Both the position numbers and the translations under genes were made by a program. Below are positions 21,502-32,580 of a stretch of 64,000 nt of DNA, piece by piece. Origin of the DNA: Eutypa lata (Eukaryota; Ascomycota; Sordariomycetes; Xylariales; Diatrypaceae); the NCBI GenBank assembly GCA_022661535.1, contig JAKULF010000005.1:434001-498000 (forward strand). The letters run 5' to 3'. The notes under the pieces are model-generated. The model made no database searches. It saw only the letters and a program-made list of their open reading frames with translations, and was not told the origin of the DNA. Within the stretch, counting starts at the first letter, position 1. Each line of letters opens with the position of its first letter.

Positions 21502-22673
21502 ATGCCATCCAAGACTAAGTTCCCAGTCAAGGGCCGAGTACGTAATCAATCCCGCAAGCACATGGCTCACACTATGACGGAACTACAATATTAACATTTT
21601 CAAAAGACCGTAGTCGTCACCGGCGGCTCGCGCGGCATGGGCCTTGCCGTGGGGCGGCAGCTTGCCGAGAAGGGTGCGAACATCGTGATCGTTGCGCGCG
21701 ATTATGACAGGCTGCTTCGAGGGGTCGAACATATACGGGCAAGTCCACCTAACATCCCGTGGAACTTGCTCCTCACCAGCTAACTCGATGACAGAAAGGG
21801 GCGCTACACCCCGAAGCCCAGAGATTCCATTCAATAAGCGCCGACCTGACTTTGCCATCCGAGGCTACACGCGTCATTGACGAAGTGGTGTCGTGGAACT
21901 CGGGAAACCCTCCAGATATCGTTTGGTGCTGTGCCGGCAGCTCTCATCCGACATTGTTCGTCGAGACTCCAGTGTCGGAGTTTCAGACACAGATGAGCAA
22001 CAACTACTTCACCAGCTTGTACATGGCACACGCGATCCTAACATGCTGGCTCAAACCTTCTCGAAAGGGGACGAGCACCATCACTCCGGACACTCCTAGT
22101 AGTTTCACCAATGCCCAGCTGAGCACGCCGTCGCCGCCGCCCGCGCGCCACCTGATTTTCACGGCTTCGTTCCTTGCGTTCTACAGCTTCATTGGCTACT
22201 CCCCCTACAGCCCCACCAAAGCAGCGCTCCGCTCTCTCTCCGACTCCCTGTCCCAAGAGATGAACCTGTACGCAGCGGCCAACCCGAGCGAGCCTCCCGT
22301 GCGGCTCCACACGATATTCCCCGCAGGGATAGAAGGCGAATCCTTCGACGCGGAGAACCGAATCAAGCCCAGCATCACCAAGGTGCTCGAGGCGGGGGAC
22401 AAGCCTCAAGCCCCGGAGATTATCGCGCGTAAGAGCATCAGGGCCTTGGAGGGCGGGCACGAGCTCGTAACGACCGATTTGTTGACGGGCTTGGTGAAGC
22501 GCAGTATGCTCGGAGGGAGCACCGGGCGTGGCTTCTGGGGAGGGTTGGGGGATTGGTTCTTGGCTTGTTGGATGGCTATCGTTATGGTGTTCGTGAGGGG
22601 CGACATGGATAAGAAGGTTAGAGATTGGGGTCATAAGTTTGGTGCTTCTGGTTCGAAGGACAGTAAAGTTTAG
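21502..22673 (+). CDS. 3-ketodihydrosphingosine reductase (KDSR/Tsc10 family)
   Basis: Three exons: 21502-21537, 21607-21738, 21795-22673; 348 aa. Reduces 3-ketosphinganine to dihydrosphingosine in the ER, the second step of sphingolipid synthesis. Exon 2 gives VVVTGGSRGMGLAVGRQLAEKGANIVIVARD, the cofactor loop typical of KDSR. Exon 3 opens KGALHPEAQRFHSISADLT and goes on with PDIVWCCAGSSHPTLFVE, FTASFLAFYSFIGYSPYSPTKAALR (catalytic Ser, YxxxK) and a late hydrophobic segment WFLACWMAIVMVFV that anchors it in the membrane. The second intron only keeps frame if its donor is GCAAGT (21739), a GC-AG intron ending GACAG with a CTAAC branch point at 21,779. The gene is essential in yeasts, so it should be intact housekeeping. 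It is divergent from the PTH11-like gene. Confidence 0.92.
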
Positions 22674-23003
22674 AGCGTAGATAGCGGGTGTGGGTAAAAT
22701 TTGAAGAGAGACACTGGGGGCGAGAGGGGAACCCTCCTTTGTTATGTATACTACCCGAGCTTCAGGGGGTGGGTGGGATAATTAGCCATCTTACTTCGAG
22801 TCTTCACCAGTCAAATACCGGAAGGATTCCTGTATGAGGCCGTCTTTAGACGCAATGTTTTAATCGGGGTTGTTTTAACCTATCTGGCCAACCAGTGGCT
22901 GACTTATGCTTTCATCGGGTTTAGATCTAATTGCTACTTCTACCGATATACATCCTTGAAGACTCTGGAGTGAGGACACTATTGTTATCATTCCTACCGC
23001 GAA
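22674..23003. other. Short intergenic between convergent genes
   Basis: 330 bp between convergent 3' ends; nothing recognisable beyond UTR-like sequence. Confidence 0.5.
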
Positions 23004-24418
23004 TCAAGTTTCTCTCTGACATGGTATAGAAGACGCCGAGACAAGAGTGGGAGTTGACCGCGTCCACATGCTGCTCCCACTGAAACTTAATGCATCTGAA
23101 GACTCTACCGTCATCTGCTTAGTTCCTTCATCTTGCGGGGAGTATATCCTCACAAACTCCATCTCCTTGGCCCTAATTTGCTCCGGCGGCATCCTTATCT
23201 CCAGAATACTCGGAATGCCCACTAGTCCAAATGTAAGTGAGAGTATTTATTATACGTTGTCAAGGTTTAGATGAAAACTTACATATCAAGACGTACGTGA
23301 ACTCAAACAACACCGGAATCCAAGTGCCCAGGGCTAGAACTTGACCCAAGTCCCAGCTGATGCCCCCCGTGTGCTTGTGGATGTACAGCAAGATCCCAAG
23401 CGAATCCCACATACCGACGAAGCTGAAGAACATAGTGGTAGCAGAGATAGTGCGCTCAAATACCCGCCACCTCGGCCGTCTTAACGTCCCGCCATATTTC
23501 ACGCCCAAGCCGGAAAGCGCCATTGCGCTTGTCGCAAGAATATACACGCTGTAAAGGGCCGGCAGGATGAGGGTGACCCAGAAGCAGATCCACAGGAGGA
23601 ACGGCGTGCCCCTTCCTGCGCGCAGACCATACGTGCACCCGGGATAGCTGTGGCTGCGGTCGTCCCACTGTATGAGCTCGCCGATCGTGGCACCCGGCGT
23701 GAAGCCCCGCCGGCTGCGCCAAGAATCGCTGGTGAAAACCCTCAGGGTCTGGCTCAGCACCCAGATGAGCCACGAGATGAAGGTGATTGCCCTCGTCAGC
23801 CAGCGCCGCCTGTAGCCGCGGCCGAGCAGTATGTAGAGGAGGAGAACGGGGTTCACGCAGAACGTGGTGACCAGCAGCAGGACGGAATTGCTCGCGTTGC
23901 GGAGAGGTCCGTCTACGGCGTAGGGACTGCTGCTGCTGCTGCTGCTGCTACTGCTCCCATTTTCGAGAGAGCCGTCTACAGCAGTGGCGGTGGCGGTGGC
24001 GGTGGCGACGGGATTGCTCGATGTTTGGTTCCGTCCCAAAGCTGCTGCGATCAGAACGCCTACGCTGAGCACGACCGCTCCGAGGAACATGTCGTGCAGG
24101 GATCCGCGCACGGCATCCAGAAACCGGCGACGGATGCTGCTGACTCGTCTCGAGTTGAAGATGTTCAATCGGAGTGCGAGCACGTATACCGTCACCAGGG
24201 ATGCCTCCATTGTGAAGGCTACGATTGCCTATCGATAGCACGTCAGCAGCAGAATCATTCCGGGCGTTGTATGCTGCCAGAGAGAATTCGATGAAGCGAA
24301 GGAGAAAGAAGGGGGTGAAAGAAACAGTACTAACACCCGGGCCAACTATATCAGCCTGCAATATTAGCCTTTCCTTTACCTTGCCATCGCAGATTATAGT
24401 TGCTCCTTGATCGTCCAT
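23004..24418 (-). CDS. Uncharacterised fungal multi-pass membrane protein
   Basis: Three exons: 24418-24335, 24228-23283, 23221-23004; 415 aa. Donors GTTAGT and GTAAGT; phases 0 and 1 join to give DIVGPGAIVAFTMEASL and EFTYVLILGIPSILEI. No ATG opens the frame further upstream before a stop, so the Met at MDDQGATIICDGKV is used; an unseen upstream exon is possible. About seven hydrophobic segments are seen, including HDMFLGAVVLSVGVLIAAAL, VLLLVTTFCVNPVLLLYILL and TPFLLWICFWVTLILPALYSVYI. The first extracytoplasmic loop carries low-complexity (Ala-Thr)n and a run of ten Ser. The first 30 residues resemble a group of fungal membrane proteins with a C-D/N-G-x...A-D-x-x-G-x-G opening; no function is known for them. 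The hydrophilic C-terminal tail is about 75 residues. Confidence 0.75.
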
Positions 24419-25708
24419 GGGTGCAGCAGACTGTTGGTATTGCCGTACTCCAGAAAGAGATATACCTGTACTATTAGCATCTGCGGTCACGATCGTGGTG
24501 GCAAAATGGAACGAAGATGAAATACTATGTAGGGGACTCGAGGTTTAAATTGTTATGTAACAATCTTAGACCTTCATTCACTCGGCCGAAACCCCGTTGG
24601 GATGTTGACGGTCCCCAACTACATAGTTGGTTTGCGTCTCCATCCAAAGTTCCTATTGGACATTGCCGTTATTAAAGCGACCGGGATGTTTTTCAGCACC
24701 AGTGCATTAGTGTGAATCCTCTCAGCCCTATCTCGACCGGAACCGGAATAGCTCTATATACCCCGGCCAGACCCCCCCGGGCCCAGAAACCCCGGCCTAA
24801 TTACCTCTAACCCCCACCTGCTTCGGGTCGCTTATATCACCCAGGACAGCTACCAGGCTACCACGACTTGGCGCCTGTAGGATGAGATCTGACTCACGCC
24901 CATGCTCTCTCCTTTGGATAGAAAGGCCGATTGGAGAACACATTCATTACCCACCCAATAAGCGTTATTACGTAGCATAGATAGCTTAAGCCTCAATACC
25001 AAGCCCCTCACTTTGCGGCGTATCGGGCTCTCCGGCGAAATACTAAGACTGCAATGTATAAAGAGCGGTGATTGGGGCAACCCATAAGAATAATGAAAGC
25101 GCCGCTTATCCAAGGGCATCACCCCTAACATGATTATAATAATGACGATGTTGGCTTCAGGATGGGTTTATAAACCTAGCCCTGTCTGTTTCAAATTACT
25201 TACGAAGCAAACAGCCGCATCAATATCCCAACCTACATACCTACCTGCCTACCAAGTGGTGATGAGTAAGCGCAGTGAGATTAGCCTGCATATAACTTCC
25301 CATGTGTTTTGTGGATACCAGGTTAATTTGAGGTAAGTATACGAAGTATATCAGTGGGAATTAGTAAATAAAATAAGGGGAAGAAAACTGGACGTGATGG
25401 CGCGAGACATGAACGTAAATAGAAGGATATACTGAATAATTAACTACAAATCCTCACTACTTCTTCGAATTGTAAAACGGCCCTTTTTTCAGTTAGTTTC
25501 AACTATATTTATCATTAGCCGGCTTATTCAACCTTGCTTCCCGGGGGTACTAGCTTTGGTTCTGCCAATAGCATCTCATATTCCTTCAGAACCATCCTTC
25601 TTTTGTCAGCCGATGGGTCATCCGACATCTTCCGATGAGAAACTGCACTTTCCCATGGAGCAGCAACCAACACGTGGCTATTACGCGCATCCACGAAGTT
25701 AAAAGATG
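24419..25708. other. Intergenic, no supported gene
   Basis: GC-rich runs (CCCCCCCGGGCCC) near 24,773-24,785, otherwise AT-rich. An ORF at 25,524-25,712 (-) just beyond the stop of the ankyrin gene (SHRKMSDDPSADKRR...) looks faintly coding and might be an extra 3' exon, but I found no splice pair that keeps frame. Confidence 0.45.
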
Positions 25709-27050
25709 TCATAAATGCACCGCCCTATCTATACTAAGAGCCGAGAAATCCTTCCTCCGTTTCGAAATTCTCCGGAGGGTGGTACTGCTACTGCCCCTTT
25801 TAATGATCCTCCTCACCTCCACATTATCCAAAGTTAATATCCGCCTTTCCTCCTCGATGGTCGCCTTCATTTCCTCAAGCCTGCTCCGGTACACCTTCAG
25901 CACCAAAGACTCGTCCGCGCCGTTGTCCAGGAGGAACTTGGCGAACGAATACTGGTTGGTTGCCAGAGCGATGTCCAATACGGAATGGGGGTGGAAATCC
26001 GAATCTTGCGCGTTGATATCGGCGCCGTGATCGAGCAGTGCCTGCCCTAGTTCGACGTCTCCCATTCTGGCAGCTAGGTGAAGCGGGGTTCGGCCGTATT
26101 CATCCGCGGTGTTGACGATTTCGTGGCTGTTGCCCTGCTTCTGTAATAGGTCGTGCATGGCTTTGATGTGTGCGTTGTCGCTTCTGACGGCCCCTACGAG
26201 GTGATGGACCTTGATGTGCTTTTTGCAACATCGGGTCTTTTTCAACGAAGGTTTGCAGTAGCTATCATTCGTGTACGATTGTCCGATCAGCGACCAATCT
26301 GACGAAGAATTAGGAAAAGGGAATTTTCCTGGCGTGCTCCCAACTGGAAGAATCGGACTTTCGATGGCAGTGTCGGCCTCTGAGAATATCTCAGATGAGG
26401 CACTGGTGACTGCGGTGGCGCATCTTCTTAGGGTATAATCCAGTCCATGAACTGAAGGCGACGCATACTAGCGTACAAGGTTAATACATACTTTCATGGG
26501 AATCTGTAGAGTCTAGACGACATACCTGTGTAGAGGTTGCCATAGTTCGACGATCTATTGCTGAAGTCTTAATACTATAATATAGTCAGCTATATATTCA
26601 GGTAATACCCGAGTTACAAAGGGGGGTGTACTAGGTCCGACAGTTGATTGCTACATTCATCTGAGTAATCAAGTCGCCAATTTCTTGGATTTTAGTTTGG
26701 ATATTCTGCCGAGAGCGGCTAAGCCTGAGATTCAACGCCGCCTTCTCCCAAAACGTCTGAGTTCTCTCAGTTGCAAACGGCTCGACCATAGACTGCACGT
26801 TTTCGAGAAGCTGGCGGCATCGGGCGAGAGTCTCCTGTACGAACGGGTCATCACCATCTTCTGTGGGCTGCGCTTCGTGGTTCGTCAAGTCGATTATCTC
26901 GATCAGTCGGCCGAGATTCTGGAGGCTCGCCACCAGCTTTTGCAGGAAGAGGTCAACGACCTTCGCTTCCTGGATGAATCGTGTCGTTTCCCGGATGATC
27001 TGCAACGATACCGTCGCCAGTGTGACGATGGAGCTTACGGGTTCGGCCAT
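25709..27050 (-). CDS. STAND-type N-terminal domain / ankyrin repeat protein
   Basis: Model: exons 27050-26642, 26560-26526, 26467-25709; 400 aa, all phases compatible. The first donor (GTCGGA) is weak, so the first two exons are less sure. The N-terminus MAEPVSSIVTLATVSLQIIRETTRFIQEAK... followed by LQNLGRLIEIID matches the helical fungal N-terminal domain found on STAND/NLR-like proteins and also called PigL_N or Helo-like. The middle is Ser-rich. The end holds two ankyrin repeats: DEYGRTPLHLAARMGDVELGQALLDHGADINAQD and a second ending FAKFLLDNGAD, then a basic helical tail. There is no NACHT or NB-ARC NTPase between them, so it resembles a small sensor or adaptor rather than a complete NLR. 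It probably acts in the cytosol. Confidence 0.75.
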
Positions 27051-28105
27051 TGTATTATGGGTATGGATTTTAATTGCTGCAAAATGTTACTGTCATTAAA
27101 GTCCTTAGTTGGACTGTTTGGAGCTTCCTGGGTAATGTTTGGTGGGTGGGTGGTAACAGTGACTAGAGGGCCAACGGCGACACATCAAGGTTAAAGACAG
27201 TATCTACGAGGTGTAACGATCCACACAATCAAAAATAGGATGTCCACGAATGTAGGATCGAGAAAAAGAACAAAACCTCAACGGGACACCGAAACGTGGT
27301 TTCAGCTTGTATTCTAGAAGTCCATGATAGGTGCCGAGGAAGCCTCACCGAAAAGATTACGCGTAAGTCTCATGACCAGATGTAGTGGAGGTGTATCGGT
27401 TGCTTGGTGTGAATAATGGTAGCTTCTATATTTTTACCTTGGATTGAACTGTACATGCCGTACAAGAGTATCATGAAGTTCAAGCAATCTACATATTGTC
27501 GCCTAACCTTCAGATCCTCAGCTGGATCTAAATATAGTGAAGATTTGCGGGAAGGGGCGATGTTGATCAAAGATGTTACACTGGGCATAGGCACAAAACC
27601 GGTTTTGGGATGGTAAAGCGTTACATCGATTGCGTTTCCAACGGTAGAGGGGCGGGACGCCGCAAAAACGTGGCTTTCTAATTCGGTGATTGGTGAGAAA
27701 GGGTAAGACATGGCGTCCAATGGGGATAAATGCAACTGTGACGATGAGCGATGTTTTTCACCAATGGCATATGTAGGTCACGAGAGGTTATCACTGACGA
27801 CAAATATGGAATATAGCCCCCAAGGCGAGGATCTCTAGAAAACGATGTCTATAAAATGTGGCAGGCCTGTCAAGCCTGGGGTAAATATATTGTTACCTCA
27901 TCGTTGCGTTCCGCCTCTTTCTCAAATACCCTGCTGTGTGCCGCTGCATGGTTCTTATGTCACAGGTGATAACAATTATACAATTTCCAATACTTTTGTT
28001 TCCAAATTGTGTAGGATTAACTATAGCTGGCTAGTTCGCATGGAACCTAACTGTGTTATACCCCTGAAATAACTATCTTCATTGCTGGCCTGCACTTTCT
28101 ATAAA
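27051..28105. other. Intergenic; one unsupported ORF
   Basis: An ORF at 27,370-27,711 (-) of about 113 codons (MSYPFSPITELESHVFAASRPS...) has a plausible composition but no domain and no clear promoter. I do not annotate it as a gene. A TATA-like segment near 28,098 precedes the transporter start. Confidence 0.4.
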
Positions 28106-30763
28106 ATGGTATTGTCCGAACCTAATATCGAGAATCCGGTGGTAGAGAAGACAGAGGTATGTATGTTACTGCAAGTAATAAACGGGCGAAAGTGAAGTGC
28201 CATGTAGCTCGAACTAACGTTTACATAGATTTGTTCCACTATCAAAAACGAAGAGGCCTTACTTACAGGACAAAACATTGAAGTGCGGCCAACTGCAAGA
28301 AACGAGCCTCATAAGACGTCGAACAGAGCGCCAACTGATAGAAGATCTCTCACCATAGACAACCCCTTCCTGACATTTGGTGATACCCTTTCCCACTCCG
28401 GCACTGGAAGGACTGAACTAGAGGAATACGTCTGGGATTTCGCATGTCGAAGTGAACTAGAAGATAAATTTCCCTTACTCCTCTTCGGTGCTCGACTTGC
28501 CCGAGACAAGCATGAAGCAATCACAAGGTACCGTGATACCATAAGCACCCGGGATAGGTCACTAATCGCCAATGAAAAAGAGACTGGCTTCTGGCAACAA
28601 TCCAAAACCGTTCAGATTACGATAATGATCGCAAGCCTAGCGGGATCGATCCAGGGCTGGACTCAATCCATCAACAATGCTGCCAACAGCGGGATGCCGG
28701 AAGACATGCACTTATGTGTCGGAACGAACCGAACCCCCTGCTCGCCCTCGACTAGGGAACTTTGGATCTTTGGAATGCTAAATTCCATTCCTCTTCTTTC
28801 GGCCGGGGTCTTCGGAGTGGTTGTTGCGGACCCCCTGCAAGAAAGATGCCTTGGCAGGCGTGGCAGTATTATGGTTTCTTCCATCATTACCATCTGTTCT
28901 ACCATAGCCGCCTCCTTGACCCATACAGTAGGACAGCTGGCTAGTAAGTAAAAGTCACGCTGTTACCTGGTGAGACATAAACTAATGTACAATAGCATGC
29001 AGAGCCATCAACGGGTTAGCGTTAGGAATCAAGGCATCTATTAGTGATTATCACGTCCCCCTTTCCTAAAGACTGGGGTCTAATTTAAGATAGTTCCGAT
29101 TTATTCGGCTGAGATCTCCCCGGAACATATCCGAGGAGTTATCCTCGCCAATTGGCAACTTGCCGATTCTGCCGGTAAGCCAGTCTTTTATACACGCAGA
29201 GTTTGTGTGTCCTGACAGGTCAACTATAGGGATGTGCTTTGGTTTTGTTGCGTATTTGATCATAGTTAGCATTATCAATGAATACGATCGGACCTGGAGA
29301 ATCCTGACCAACACCGTATTGATTCCTACCATCCCTCTATTCCTGATGATTTATCTCGTCCCTGGTGAGTAGTAGGAATCGTGAGGTTTCTGCATCATTG
29401 TATCATGAGAATTGACCTTTGATAGAATCGCCGCGCTACCTCATGAAACATGGGAAGTACCGCAAAGCGCTGGAATCGTTCACGGCTCTCCAAACCACCC
29501 CCTTGCTTGCAAGCCGAGACTTCATGTACGCACACGCACAGCTGGACTTCGAAAGCCAGCTGATGAAGAGCAACACGAACGAACATGAAAGTCTGGGAGA
29601 AAGGATTTGGAGAAGCTCTAATGATTTTGCCGCTTTGCGGTCCGAATACATAAAGCGAGATGAACACGAGTGCGAAGGGGTCCCTCCGAAGAGGAATCTC
29701 TCTACTTTAAACCCGAGTGGGCTGTGGGACAGTCGGAGCGCCGAACAATTGGGGATAGCTGAGCGAGGGGAATCCTCCCATACGTCTGAAGCCACAGATA
29801 CAGGCGAAGAACGAAGTCGGGCCGGGAAAGAGCAAAACCCATACTCGTATAACATAGGGGTAACTGGGTATTACAAAAGACTCGGACAGCTATGGACGCA
29901 GAAACGTTGCCGACGAGCCTTGCTGAGTGCGGCTGTAGCCATGATTAGCCAGCAGATGACAGGAGTAAATACAATAGCATTGCTAGGTACAACAGTCTGG
30001 GAGACAACACTAAGTACTGACATAAGCCCCAAACTCATCGCTATGATTGGTCTTGTCTTTGGCGGAACAGGCTATCTGTAAGATGAGATCCCCATCCCAT
30101 CAGTACTCTATTCACCTGGGCAAAAAATTGTTAACAATTCACAGTGTTGGTCTTTTAGCATACTGGCTCTCGGATAGATGGGGGCGCTCAATCCTTCTTG
30201 CAGCCGGCCTTCCCAACATGGCGTGGTCGATCTTCGTGCTTGCGTTCTTATTCAAGATGTCAGATGACAGCACAGCTCGCACCCCGCTGATCAGCACGTT
30301 CACCATTATCTTCCAGATATTCTACGCTGCAACGGCTGGGACGTCTCCGTTCTCGATCAGCGCCGAAGTCTTCCCCCTCGTGTCGAGAGAAGTGGGTATG
30401 GCCGTATCCGTGGCTATAAACCTCCTCGGGGCTGGGATCCTAGTGCTGCTCTTTCCCATGTTACTCAACAGGATCGGAGTAACTGGATCCTTATCTATAT
30501 TCGCCGCGTTGAATCTAGTCGCGTTTGTCTTGGTGTGGCTGCTATGCCCCGAAACAAAACGGCGTACCTTGGAGGAATTGCAATATACTTTTGACCTGTC
30601 AACTCGGTGGCATATCGAATATCGGGCGGTTTATGTGCGAAGACACTTCTGCAGGAACCTTTGGAAGTACCTGTCGGGGAAGAAGGTGGTGGCTCCAATT
30701 CCATTTTATAGATGGGCGCGGGTCAGGTACGGGGAAAGGCTTAGACAGCAGTCATATGAGTGA
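28106..30763 (+). CDS. MFS sugar/polyol transporter with long N-terminus and central loop
   Basis: Seven exons: 28106-28156, 28229-28943, 28996-29043, 29094-29174, 29230-29364, 29426-30077, 30145-30763; 766 aa; every phase joins. Proton-coupled uptake of a sugar or polyol at the plasma membrane is expected. Motifs: ADPLQERCLGRRG (loop 2-3), KASIIPIYSAEISPEHIRG, PESPRYLMKHGKYRKALESF (end of helix 6), QQMTGVNTIALLG (helix 7), LSDRWGRS (loop 8-9) and PETKRRTLEEL (after helix 12). Typical members have 500-570 aa. Here about 160 residues precede helix 1 and the cytoplasmic loop between helices 6 and 7 is about 140 residues, hydrophilic and charged. The motif QQMTGVN is followed by TIALLGTTVW instead of the usual YYxxxIF, so the substrate may not be a common hexose. 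Confidence 0.9.
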
Positions 30764-31569
30764 AGTGAACAGAAAAAAGGGCGAGAAGAAGACAAGGAGA
30801 AGACAAGGGGAAGAAACAAGTCATTGGGACCTCCAGCAGATAAAAGTACTTATTATATATTTAATATTATTGGTGTTTGGAAGAAAGCGTTCGCTGTCTT
30901 CATAGAATTTGCTTGTTTTTATCTATATTCATGCTTTGCTTTACTATTTCGGGGCGTTAACCAATACCTGCAAACGAGGAATTATTTTCTCACACTGGAT
31001 CATTTACGCTTTTTACAGTTCGGGGCTCGAACAAAAGGGATATCCATGTTAGGGTGAATACATCAGACCTTTATACATATGCATATACATTCTTAAAGCT
31101 CTCTGGTATCAAGGCTATGGCAGGCCTCAAAACCTTTCATATATAAGACTCGTAAAATCAAGCTGTAGTTTCTACTTACAACTACCACTTCTAATCCACT
31201 GTGCTCTTACCAATATTATATTAGTTTCCATGAATACATGTCAATTCTGATCTGTTTGAACTCCAGAGTCATGATGTCAACATTTGCCAAGAAAACAAAC
31301 AGACCACCAGTCATCAAATTGCATGCACAAAAGGCTTCTTTTGTGAGAAACTCTTTATTATTCTGCCTCACGCCTTAGCTCTTCTCCCAACTCCATTTTT
31401 ATTCACATCGTTCTCTCAACAGAGTGAGCAGAGTATAAGAGTAGACCAGAAGTCAACCTAGTTTTGGAAAAATTCTCCTTCGTACGCACACATAAATCTC
31501 TCCTTCTCTTCTCATTACTTCGTTGACCGCTACGTATCGTCCCAGGTATTATTAAGATTACCTCTGACT
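30764..31569. other. Intergenic, AT-rich
   Basis: 3' flank of the transporter (purine-rich AGAAGAC... near 30,775-30,815) and CT-rich leader of the RNase H-like gene (about 31,490-31,560). No gene seen. Confidence 0.5.
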
Positions 31570-32007
31570 ATGCCACCCCAAACACCGATGGTTGATGATT
31601 CGGAGGATGAAGACCAACCACGAACCATCCTCAACGTTCATGGAGACTTCACTTACCTAGGAAGACACCCTCCAGAGTCTATTGACCTTAGCCCGTTTCA
31701 TCTACACGTCGTACTCCCAGACGGCCAACCGAAACCATCCCAAGATTTACATGTATCCCATCCAGTGACCAAACCAGCCGACGTAGCACGCGCGGCGGCG
31801 GCCATGGGCCACGGAGGGAACGGCGTTTGGACAGGAACTTGGTTCAGGGCCCCAGAAACAGGAACCCCCGATTTCGTGTTTCCCGTCCGGAAGGTGAATT
31901 CGTCGATACCCCATCACATGCTAGAGCGCTTCTGCATCCGGCATCGCTTCGTCCCTCAAACCGCGAGCCTAAAAACCATGATGATCTACACTGGTGAAGC
32001 TTACTCT

Positions 32008-32061
<54 letters not shown>

Positions 32062-32580
32062 AATAATAATAATAACGCGCCACAACGACCACCATCACCA
32101 CACGGCGGCTTTGCTTTCGTCTTCAACCACTCTTCCTCAAGAACGCAGTCTTCCGTCCTCGAGAACCAGGGGCCCGACGGCGAATCCTACGCCCACACGA
32201 GCAACTGGGCCGAGCTCCGCGCCGCCGTCGCGGCCCCTCAGCTTCCGGTCGTGGTGGGGCGAGGGCTGGAGCCGGATCGTCGTGGCCACCGACTCCGAAT
32301 ATGTCGCCAGGGGCGCCACAGAGTGGCTCCGCATCTGGGCGGGGCGGGACCGGCGCACGCCGGGCAAGAAGTGGGCGGCTAATCGGGACCTCTGGGTTGC
32401 TTTGTCTCAGGTGATGGGGGGGAGCTTGCGGCAAAGGGTGGATGTGAGGTTTCCTTCTGGATGGTGCCGAGGGATGCGAATGCCTTGGCGAATGCTGCTG
32501 CTAAGCGGGCTGCTGCGGGTGAGGATGGCAGGGAGGAGTGGGTGAATATTCGGGGGGGTGTTGGTTTGATTCCTTACTGA
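31570..32580 (+). CDS. RNase H-like protein gene with two frameshifts
   Basis: ATG 31570 opens a frame through MMIYTGEAYS, a 23-Asn run, HGGFAFVF and SNWAELRAAVAA. The next block, FRSWWGEGWSRIVVATDSEYVARGATEWLRIW...LWVALSQVMGG, lies in another frame, and the end, ELAAKG...VSFWMVPRDANALANAAAK...GLIPY, is back in the first. The shifts sit at a C run near 32,236 (one base too many) and a G7 run near 32,416-32,422 (one too few). This is the fungal RNase H-like layout: three of four acidic catalytic positions (AE, TDSEY, RDAN) are present, but the first strand reads YTGEA where YTDGA is usual, so the first Asp is lost. Either this is a pseudogene or the base calls at both homopolymers are wrong. 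Intact length would be about 336 aa. Confidence 0.7.
32008..32076 (+). repeat. (AAC/AAT)23 trinucleotide repeat encoding poly-Asn
   Basis: Seventeen AAC, five AAT and one AAC codon give 23 consecutive Asn inside the RNase H-like gene, just after the first strand, where relatives have only a short Asn-containing turn. Confidence 0.95.

Noticed and set aside
13360..22673. SDR, NmrA and transporter genes read as a secondary-metabolite cluster
   Set aside because: No PKS, NRPS, terpene or DMATS core enzyme and no P450 in the window; KDSR is primary metabolism.
23650..24294. 214-codon ORF on the plus strand
   Set aside because: Antisense to the membrane protein at 23,004-24,418; its poly-Ala and Gly runs are only the complement of the Ser and Ala-Thr repeats.
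31018..31041. B-box-like TGTTCGAGCCC on the minus strand
   Set aside because: No T-stem and no A box at the proper distance.
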